The translations under genes were made by a program, and so were the position numbers. From Charina bottae (taxonomy: Eukaryota; Chordata; Lepidosauria; Squamata; Charinaidae): 64,000 nucleotides of DNA. The stretch is from positions 37,721,914 through 37,785,913 of the forward strand of contig JALMGJ010000002.1 of assembly GCA_023362775.1 (NCBI GenBank). The letters run 5' to 3'. The notes beneath the pieces were generated by a model. The model was not told where the DNA came from and searched no databases. It was given only the letters and a program-made list of their open reading frames with translations. Of the stretch, positions 55,877 through 64,000 are shown piece after piece (the first letter of the stretch is position 1; each line of letters begins with the position of its first letter).

Positions 55877-57363
55877 TACACAACAGCCAGATAAATTAAT
55901 AAAAGTAAAAAGAATATATAAAGCACAACATTCAGTGCGCCTCTTGAGGTAAAAGTGGTTCTGGGTTTGGGAAGAATTAAAATTGCTGACAAGTGTCTTG
56001 GATGTTAATGATGCGTGCATGGAACAGCTGCACCTCCTTCTACAATGTCATGATGGAAGATCCTGCCTTAGGTTATTCTTTCCAAGGCCCACCATGATTT
56101 GAGACACTGACACCAAACATGAAGTGTGCAATGCTCTTTTGAAGGGCTGATTCCTTCCTTCGTCACCTTGCAGTTGAGGGATAGCCCAAAGGCTCCACAG
56201 GTGGAGGGGCAACCATATATCCAGTTTCTTCTTCCTTTCCTCCCCTCTCTGCAAGCAGTACAACTAGCTGCTACGACATAAAAGACCACACACACCTCAC
56301 ACGTTCCACTTCTGCTCTTCCTCTTTAAACAATTCGCACCCTGAAATGGAGGGGAGGCACTTGTGGACCTGCCATTCCCAACAATTCCCTGGAACCTCTT
56401 CCCTAGGCGAGCCTACATCACTTGGCCAGGTGTGACTCATAATTCTATATGCGTTTTAACCAAGCAGAAGGGACCCTCAAAGAGACAGAAAGAGTTTCAG
56501 CGAACCCACGCAACAAACTGACCAACTGCTGCTGATGAACATTTATGCTAACTAGAAGCCTCCTGAGATCTTCTCAGGCACTCAACATTTTGTCCACATC
56601 TTTGCTAAACAAACGGGCTGACTTTCCCCCCAGCAACTGAGCAGATCAGCCCTTCTGATGACCCCGTTGAACGTTCTCTTTCCTGATTGGGGTTTTTGGC
56701 CCAGGCAAGAAGTCAGAGCCGGTGAGTTTCCGTAGCTTTGCCCGCTCAAGAGAGGAAGAAGAAGGCCAACGGGCAAAGAGTGTCATTCAGCTGATGTCAG
56801 CTGGCTTTGCTTCCTGAGAGGTTGTGGTGTCAGCTCTGGACACCAGCCAGGCGGTGACAGCTCACTCCAATGAAATGCAGCGGGGAGGCAGGAGGGGAAA
56901 ATCCAACGGAAGGCTGGCTGCTTTGGGCAAGCAATTAGATAAAAGGGCTATTTGTGAAGAAAGAAAGGGAAAAGAATCCAAGCGGGAATGAAAAGGCTGG
57001 AATTTTCCCAGAGGGATGTCACAAAACCGGCTGGGCGGAACAAAGAGGAGTCAGAGAGATGGGAAAGGCAAGGGTGGGGCAGGACGAAGATCAAAACATG
57101 CAGATCAGAAACCAGGCTCTTCTGCATCCCTTTAATGGTGACACAAGATCGGATGTTAACGGGCCCGTCGCTGGTGTATATTGGAATTATCTCCATTAAC
57201 CAGCCTGTAATAACCAGCTGTGTTTGGGTTCTCAGAAACCCTGCAATCTTTGTGGAGACCTCTTGCTTCCTATGATGGCTGTTATTTTGGGAGCTGGGTA
57301 GGCTCACACTACTGTTAAAGGGAGGTGATTGTCTCAGGCAGCAATAGCTGCTTCCCTCTATTC
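55877..57363. other. Intron or intergenic DNA, no gene
   Basis: Nearly 1.5 kb without a recognised exon or transposon. A promoter or 5' exon of PPP1R18 here cannot be excluded, but nothing supports it. Confidence 0.4.
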
Positions 57364-57498
57364 CAGTGTTTCTCAACCTTGGCAGCTTGAAGATGCGTGG
57401 ACTTCAACGCCCAGAATTCCCCAGCCAGCCATGCTGGCTGGGGAATTCTGGGCGTTGAAGTCCACGCATCTTCAAGTTGCCAAGGTTGAGAAACACTG
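57364..57498. mobile_element. Fold-back hAT MITE
   Basis: CAGTGTTTCTCAACCTTGG, a centre CCAGCCAGCCATGCTGGCTGG, and the inverted arm to GAGAAACACTG. Perfect TSD CTCTATTC (57356-57363, 57499-57506). Confidence 0.94.
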
Positions 57499-57506
57499 CT
57501 CTATTC

Positions 57507-58269
57507 TCTCTGTTAGAGGACAGAGCTGTGCGATTCTGGGCTAGACATTAACTCTCAGGACAACGTAATGCTCAAGACTCTTGTTGGGTGGAAGAAATGT
57601 AGGCAAGAGAGCTGTGGATCCTGCCTTGAGCTCCTGTAAATTTAATGAAAAAACAATAACTCAAAGTAAGGTGGAGTGGCTTGTGACACCAGATTTTAAT
57701 GTGAGCAATGGAGAGGGAAACCCATTTTCATTCACACCGAAAGCAGAAAAAGGTCTTGGGTGGATTTTGAATTCTAAATACAGAAATGAAGAACAAGATG
57801 TTGCATGACAATAAAATCAGAGAAAGCTTTTATCTATACAACAATCAGTCGAAGCCAGAGTATCCAGACCATAAGCATGGAGCAGGTTTAACCTAATATA
57901 AAATTGCGGCCTTTTTCACACATCTTCCATGACCACTGGGTTGACTTAATAAATCACAATATGCTAGACTCACATCACAGGGAATGCTCTCAATGATGGT
58001 GCATAAACCAGAAAGTTTGGGTTTGCCCAATATAGTAAACCCAAACCAAACCAATCATAATATGATGGCTAAGCACTGTTTCCCCAAACCAGGCAACTTC
58101 CAGATGGCCATGAAACTTGCCCAGATTGGGGAAAAGTGGCTTAGCACAATGTGTGAATCCAGCCTACATAGGAGACTGTAAAACACAAGTCACTATGATG
58201 TGGAGATGAATGAGAAGGAATATGAAAAGACTTGATAGACAAAGGGAAGACCAGATCTATAGCCTATGT
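57507..58269. other. No gene recognised
   Basis: No coding exon. The 57.9-58.2 kb stretch (TCACACATC, AATGTGTGAATCCAGCC) looks like an old low-copy repeat. Confidence 0.4.
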
Positions 58270-58398
58270 CAGTGTTTCTCAACCTTGGCAACTGTAAGAT
58301 GCGTGGACTTCAACGCCCAGAATTCCCCAGCCAGCAAAGCTGGAATTCTGGGAGTTGAAGTCTGCGCATCTTACAGTTGCCAAGGTTGAGACACGCTG
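58270..58398. mobile_element. Fold-back hAT MITE
   Basis: CAGTGTTTCTCAACCTTGG to GGTTGAGACACGCTG, TSD GCCTATGT / GTCTATGT (7 of 8). Confidence 0.9.
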
Positions 58399-58406
58399 GT
58401 CTATGT

Positions 58407-58926
58407 ATTAGCTGATAATTTAAGAGAATAGGCAGTGATAAGCCACTGGCTCAATCCCTTCCTTTTCTTTTTGTGAGCTTCTGTTTTTCCTAAACCTACA
58501 GGAGTGAATTCTATCCAGGTCGCTTCACTCATTATGCAAAAGCCATCCCAGGAATGCACTTATCAGGGAGTTAAAGAGGCATTACCTTCCTATGTCCAGC
58601 CCAACATGGAGGAGTGGTAAGGCGCCCTTGGGCCCTGCTAGTCAGGCTGATGACATAAATGAGGAGGGGGTTTCCATGTTAAGAACCTGATTCCAGTCTG
58701 CTGCAGGAAGCCAGGATCTGCCTGGAACCCTGAACTTGTATATTAGCTCAAACCAATCTTGGGCAGGGCTCAGCTCTCCACTGTAGACAGTCCAGCTGTC
58801 AGCATAAGAGCCTTCTTTGCACTTGCATGCTCAGCATAATGAGAACTGAACATGGGAAAGTAATGCCTGAACAGGACTCTAGTCAATTCCAACTCCATGA
58901 TAAATGTGACTCTGCGTGATGAATGA
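58407..58926. other. No gene recognised
   Basis: Nothing supported. Confidence 0.4.
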
Positions 58927-59241
58927 CAGGTAGTCCTTGCTTAACAACCATTCATTTAGCGACAGTTATGACTTACGACGGTACTGGAAAAAACCGACTT
59001 ATGACCGGAACTCACACTTTTGCAGCGTCCCACAGTCACGTGATCGCCATTTTTGACCTTCCTAGCCGGCTTCCGGCAAGCAAAATCAATGGGGAACTGC
59101 GTGATTCGCTTAACAACCCTGTGATTCGCTTAATGACAGCCGCAAAAAGGTCATAAAACCAGGTCGGATTTGCTTAATGACCACTTCACTTAGCAACTGA
59201 AATGCTGGTCCCAATTGTGGTTGTTAAGCGAGGACTACCTG
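58927..59241 (+). mobile_element. Mariner-like MITE
   Basis: CAGGTAGTCCTTGCTTAAC to GCGAGGACTACCTG. Right flank TA; left flank GA, so one side of the duplication has mutated. Confidence 0.9.
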
Positions 59242-59634
59242 TAATCCATTTGAATTTAAGAGTTTATGGCATTCAGGTCTGACATTTGAGGTTGACCCTT
59301 AAAACAGAATGTATACCTTTAAAAAGTAAGGGATGATCTAACCTTCAGTTTGGCTGCTTCAATTGAAAGTGTGCATGAAATCACACAACTGTTAACTACG
59401 GTTCCTCTCTCATTTCTATGTTCTGTGATCTGAAATACCAGAATAAAACTTTTTTTTCCTGAAAGAGCAGTTGTATCACAAGTCCACCAGATGCAGGAAA
59501 AAAAAATCAAGCAAAGCTTCATCCTTCGTGGAGGTAGACCAGTGAGGACAGCGTCATCTGGTTATTCCTCCTTCAGGTATCAATTACTGACAGGCTCAGG
59601 AGCCCAATCAGAAAAGCCGGCAGTTCCTCTACAC

Positions 59635-59892
59635 CAGGGGTGGGGAACGTCAGGCCCGCGGGCCGTATAAGGCCTGTGGGGCTCCCGCCCACAAACCCCG
59701 CCCCCTTCCATGCGATTGGCTCCTGCCTGCAAACCCCGCCCCCCAGTGCACGCAATTGGCTCCCGCCCGCAAACCCCGCCCCCGGTCCGTGGAAATCCCA
59801 GAAACCCTGCCCCCCGCCCCCCCCGTCCCCCCCCCATCCCCAGTTATAAATATCCAAATGGCCCTTGGCAGAAAAAAGGTTCCCCACCCCTG
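59635..59892. mobile_element. hAT-type MITE, GC-rich
   Basis: CAGGGGTGGGGAACGTCAGG to GGTTCCCCACCCCTG with perfect TSD CTCTACAC (59627-59634, 59893-59900). The interior has AAACCCCGCCCC repeats. Confidence 0.93.
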
Positions 59893-59900
59893 CTCTACAC

Positions 59901-61299
59901 AAAGGAGTTGCATTCTCTTCTATCCTGGTCAATGGATGAATTCTTTCCATGAATAGCAATTGCTTTTTCTCTTTCTTTAATAATAGCTTGATCTGCAGGT
60001 ACGAACAGGTGATCGTTCTTATGCCTTTGCTATGGAAACATTCATCTGCTGACTCTTGCAGGCAAAGCTGCAGTTAGAGGACAGAAGTGGGGTTATCCCT
60101 CTGTCCTTCCTTAATTGACACTAACTGGAAATCACAAGGTGGGAAGTCCCAATTCCAACATCAAGCTACATTTGTATGATTGCCAAGTTCTGACGTCCTC
60201 AGTTCATCAACAGTGGAATTTCACCAGCTGCTACTGTTTCTGTTCTACTCCGCTGTACCTGTTGTAGCAAGTTAAAAAAAAAAGATTTGCCTGGTTGAAT
60301 TTCCCCTTCAATGCGATTCCTGGAGTTGCAGAATTGCACTTCTTCTTTAAATATGATTTATTATGTAAAGAACAAAGAAATGCAATTTGCTTTTGTGAAA
60401 TGGATCTTACGGTAGTGAGGAGCTCTCAGAAGATATGGATCTGGCAGCTGTATCTACCTCTGGAATGCGAGTTACTGAATTTCTTCAAACAAATATTGGC
60501 TGGGATTCAGAGAGTCCGGGCTGCGAATATGCAATATTTCCATCCGGGTGGGTATGGGGAGAAAGAATGCTGTGATCTTCTTTTCCCCTTCTCCTGATTG
60601 TGTGCAGGACTCTGCATCTCTGCAACAGTTTCGGGATGAGTGTGTTTGAGGCTGAGACTCAGTTGGGATGTTCACATCCTTACCAACAATCATAGCTGTG
60701 GTCTTTGCTAAGAGCTTTCTCTTCTGACATATCACTGACTCGTCACCAGCTCCTGAAAACTCCCCAAGCTGACTTTTGCACATTGAAGACAATAACAACT
60801 TCAACAGGTGCTTTTCTAGCCAATCTGCAGCCCTACTCGGGCCATATCATTAGCTACAAGTGTAACCCAATTTCTAATTTATTTGTAAAATTTATCTTAC
60901 CACCTGAAACCAGCCAGACTCTAGGCGGCTTACAGAACTAAAGAAGATACAAATCCAAAATTAAATTATGATTAGACTGATTATGTGCCATCAAGTTGGT
61001 GTCAACTCTTAGCGACCACGTAGACAGATTTTCTCCATGATGATCTATCCCTAACCTGGTCCTTCAGGTCTTCCAACGGTGATTAAACTACAACACTAAA
61101 AATGATAAAATTGAGACGTGGTGTCAAGAAATTGAGCTCTGGCCTTGAGGAGGAAGTGGGAGAGATGAAACGGTAGCTCAGCCCTGCGAAAGTAGAAAGT
61201 GTTGAAAAGAGACTCAGAATAGCTCTGGCTTGACCTTGTTGTCTTTAGAAAAGGATACTGAAGGTTCTGGACAGGCTTTCAAAATTATTTTAATATAAG
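59901..61299. other. No gene recognised
   Basis: A CR1-like 3' end fragment (ACTCTAGGCGGCTTACAG) near 60880-60945 and a SINE-like block (GTGCCATCAAGTTGGTGTC, CCATGATGATCTATCCC) at 60980-61085. No exon. Confidence 0.45.
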
Positions 61300-61608
61300 G
61301 TAAAGGTTTGTGCAGTCGTGTCCGACTCTAGGGGCCGGTGCTCATCTCCGTTTGTTAGCCAAAGAGCCAGCGCTGTCCGAAGACGCTTCCACGGTCATGT
61401 GACTGGCATGACGCATGCAGAACGCTGTTACCATCCCACCGAAGTGGTACCTATTCATCTACTTGCATTTGCATGCTTTCGAATTGCTAGGTTGGCAAGA
61501 GCTGGGGCGAGTGCGGGAGCTCACTCCGCACGCAGGGCTAGCTCCGAACTTGCGATCTTCCGATCGACAAGCCTGGCGTCTTACCCGCTGAGCCACGACG
61601 CCCCTCTC
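61300..61608 (-). mobile_element. tRNA-derived SINE
   Basis: Minus strand begins GGGGCGTCGTGGCTCAGCGG and ends ACCTTTACCTT. The B-box region is deleted (CGAACTTGCGATC joins GAGCTAGCC), so it could not be transcribed from its own promoter. Confidence 0.9.
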
Positions 61609-61679
61609 CTACAAAAATATCCTATCCTACAACAATAAAGTAGCACTCTTGGAATCTCTGTGGTGCTTGTTTCTTGGTT

Positions 61680-61975
61680 GGGCCTTCCTCAAAAGGCTGA
61701 CAGGCATCATGATATGTCTGTCCCTCCAAAGGTCCTCTGGAAGAGCCATGTTGTCAACAGCTTCTAGAAGGACATGAGGCTGGGGACCACATGTGCTTCA
61801 GGGGGCAAGCTGTTCCAGAGAAGAGGGGCTACTGTAGAGAATGCGCCCCATTGGGCCCTTTTTGCTGTTCCTCCTAGTAGGTGCTCCCCAGTTTTTGGGT
61901 AGGACAGGAGAAAACTGTTGGGGAAAGGTGGGTCTCTAAGATACTCAAGACCCTGAGCCATTAGCCTGGAATCAG
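61680..61975 (-). mobile_element. CR1-like LINE ORF2 C-terminal fragment
   Basis: The minus strand encodes FSTVAPLLWNSLPPEAHV and LEYLRDPPF-like words, as in the 23.5-kb copy. Confidence 0.7.
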
Positions 61976-62891
61976 TCTAATTGTACTTCTTAAGATGACA
62001 AAATATTTCTCCCCAATCATTTCTCTACCTTCTGAATGTAATGCCCAAAGTTCCTTTTGAAAAGCCAAAAAGCTTAAAATCCATTTGCATCTATGTTAGC
62101 GCAGTATAATATACAGAGCCAGCAGTAACTAATTACCAGAAGGGATTTCCTTAATGAGTGATAATTAAAGGCTGACAAAAGATCTGCACAAGGACTATAT
62201 TTAGTTAAGTTGCTAGCTAGTTACCCAGGGCACCCCACCTTCTTTTCATTCACTGATCTCCACATAACGGATATCATACAAGGCTTGTAAATGTAAAGTT
62301 TCCGTTGAGTTGTGCTTGATTCTAGTGACTTCATCGATATGTCCATGCAATTTTCTTGGCAATAAAAATGGAAGGACAGAGAGGAAACCCAGTTCATAAG
62401 CCCAAAGTGTGTGTGTGTGGGGGGGGGGGGGATTGTACATCCAGGGGTTAAAAAGTGAGCAGCATTTCCAAAGCCAGCTGCAGAAAATGACAGAAAAGTC
62501 GCCGGAGCATCCCTTCCATTGCTAATGACTGAACTAAATAACTGCCTTATGATACACAGAAAAGACAGGCTTCCTCTGTCTGCTTGGGGCATATCTAGTG
62601 ACCCAAGAACATGGGGTAGAGTTGCTAGTCTGAAAAGGCTTTTGTGGAGGAGGACTTAAGACTTCTGTGGAAGTGCGTGTGTCTTGCAACGTGCAAACAG
62701 TACCATGATATTCTCGAGGCTGGCCTGATCACCAACCCGTCTCACACACTAAACTTTGGGCGGCAGATTCTGGATCCTCGGGCTCGAGTTCTTTGGACTG
62801 ACACTGGAGGAAGAGGTCAATTGGACATGCTTGGACCTAGGTTGCTAAAAATGACTCTTCAATAGGGGCGTCATTTTATCCAAGACACATA
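61976..62891. other. No gene recognised
   Basis: Nothing supported apart from a GT/G-rich tract at 62408-62430. Confidence 0.4.
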
Positions 62892-63304
62892 CAGGCAGTC
62901 CTCACTTAACAACCATTCATTTAGTGATGGTTCGGACTTACGATGGTGCTGAAAAAACTGACTTATGACTGGTCCTCACTCTTATGACCATCGCAGCATC
63001 CCCACAGTCACAATTTGATCACAATTTGGGTGCTTGGCAACCGGTTCGCATTTATGACCATCGCAGGATCGCGTGGTCATGTGATCGCCATTTTTGACCT
63101 TCCCGGCCAGCTTCTGGCAAGCAAAATCAATGGGGAACCACGTGATTAGCTTAACAACCATGTGGTTCGTTTAATGCCCACAGTGATTCACTTAATGACT
63201 GCTGCAAAAAGGGTTGCAAAATTGGGTTGGATTCGCTTAATGACCACTTCGCTTAACAACCAAAATTCCGGTCCCAATTCCGGTCATTAAACAAGGACTA
63301 CCTG
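62892..63304 (+). mobile_element. Mariner-like MITE
   Basis: CAGGCAGTCCTCACTTAAC to ACAAGGACTACCTG, TA on both sides. Confidence 0.92.
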
Positions 63305-63606
63305 TAGAGTTCTGTCTATCCTGTACAGCTAAATGAGGGCAACCAGACTTGGATGAAAACTGAGGGAACCTTTGTCGACGCTACTACAATCTCCAGTTAA
63401 TTAAGATGGTGTCCAGTTATGAGTGACCTTCACTCCACCAAATAACTATTGCACCTCAAGGAGATAGGGAGTACAAATGACCACACACACCCCTGCCTCT
63501 CAAAGCCACAATGGAACTTCAAGAATGCATTTCCCATCTTAAATTCGACCTGGAAGACTTACAGTGGATCTCCTCTGGTTTCGACATGTCCCATCTTGTT
63601 CCATTA

Positions 63607-63941
63607 AAAGGTAAAGGTTCCCCCTGCACATTTGTGTAGTCCTGTCCGACTCTAGGGGCCGGTGCTCATCTCCGTTTGTTAGCCGAAGAGCCAGCGTTGT
63701 CCGAAGACGCTTCCACGGTCATGTGGCCGGCATGACACGTGTGGAACGCTGTTACCATCCCACCAAAGTGGTACCTATTCATCTACTTGCATTTGCATGC
63801 TTTCGAATTGCTAGGTTGGCAAGAGCTGGGGCGAGTGCGGGAGCTCACTCCGTCACGTGGGGCTGGGGATTCGAACCTCCGAACTTGCGATCTTCCGATC
63901 AACAAGCCTGGCGTCTTACCCGCTGAGCCACCACGCCCCTT
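63607..63941 (-). mobile_element. tRNA-derived SINE
   Basis: Minus strand begins GGGGCGTGGTGGCTCAGCGG, B box GGTTCGAATCC, tail ACCTTTACCTTTTA. Target duplication TTGTTCCATTA on both sides (about 63597-63607 and 63940-63950). Confidence 0.93.
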
Positions 63942-64000
63942 GTTCCATTAACAACAAGCAAATGCATGGCTGCTGCTACAGACCATTCCTTGGCTCACTG

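Noticed and set aside
56948..57376. 142-codon minus-strand frame as a PPP1R18 upstream exon
   Set aside because: It lacks phostensin features (no PP1 motif, acidic or Pro-rich blocks) and frames on both strands are equally open.

Overview
The window is vertebrate nuclear DNA, most likely from a squamate reptile (lizard or snake). Evidence for this: GT-AG split genes, tRNA-derived SINEs with internal A and B boxes, several non-LTR lineages side by side (CR1-like, L1-like, a second jockey-type LINE), Penelope-like elements, many hAT and Tc1/mariner-like MITEs with clear target-site duplications (TSDs), and long microsatellites. Species cannot be named from the sequence.

Only two host genes are supported, both on the minus strand. 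Positions 600-22041 hold the first 12 coding exons (680 codons) of DHX16, the spliceosomal DEAH-box helicase homologous to yeast Prp2. The remaining roughly 360 codons lie beyond the left edge. Positions 26620-28025 hold the last two coding exons of PPP1R18 (phostensin), ending at a stop codon about 4.6 kb upstream of the DHX16 start. DHX16 followed by PPP1R18, in the same orientation, is the order found in the MHC class I framework region of mammals. The two genes do not share a pathway; they are linked by conserved synteny.

The DHX16 introns contain a palindromic mariner-like element (983-1844), a hAT MITE (4392-4662), a possible solo LTR (8751-9195), a head-to-head Penelope-like insertion (11021-11278), a CR1-like LINE (12100-13255), an L1-like element that has ORF1 but lacks ORF2 (14095-16295) and another LINE (16640-17848). 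The DHX16 promoter lies at 22042-22180 with CCAAT and ETS motifs.

From 28.1 kb to the right edge I find no coding exon. This stretch is probably PPP1R18 intron or upstream DNA packed with transposons: Penelope-like elements at 33.1-35.1, 37.2 and 38.6-39.0 kb; a LINE nested in a hAT element at 35.8-37.0 kb; eight mariner-like MITEs; GC-rich and fold-back hAT MITEs; four tRNA-SINEs in the whole window; a two-unit alternating tandem array at 47.5-48.1 kb; and a GAA/TTC repeat between inverted arms at 51.8-52.1 kb.

The most interesting signal is a hammerhead-ribozyme-like core that recurs five times in three different Penelope-like repeat types, with paired stem II arms that stay paired although their sequences differ.
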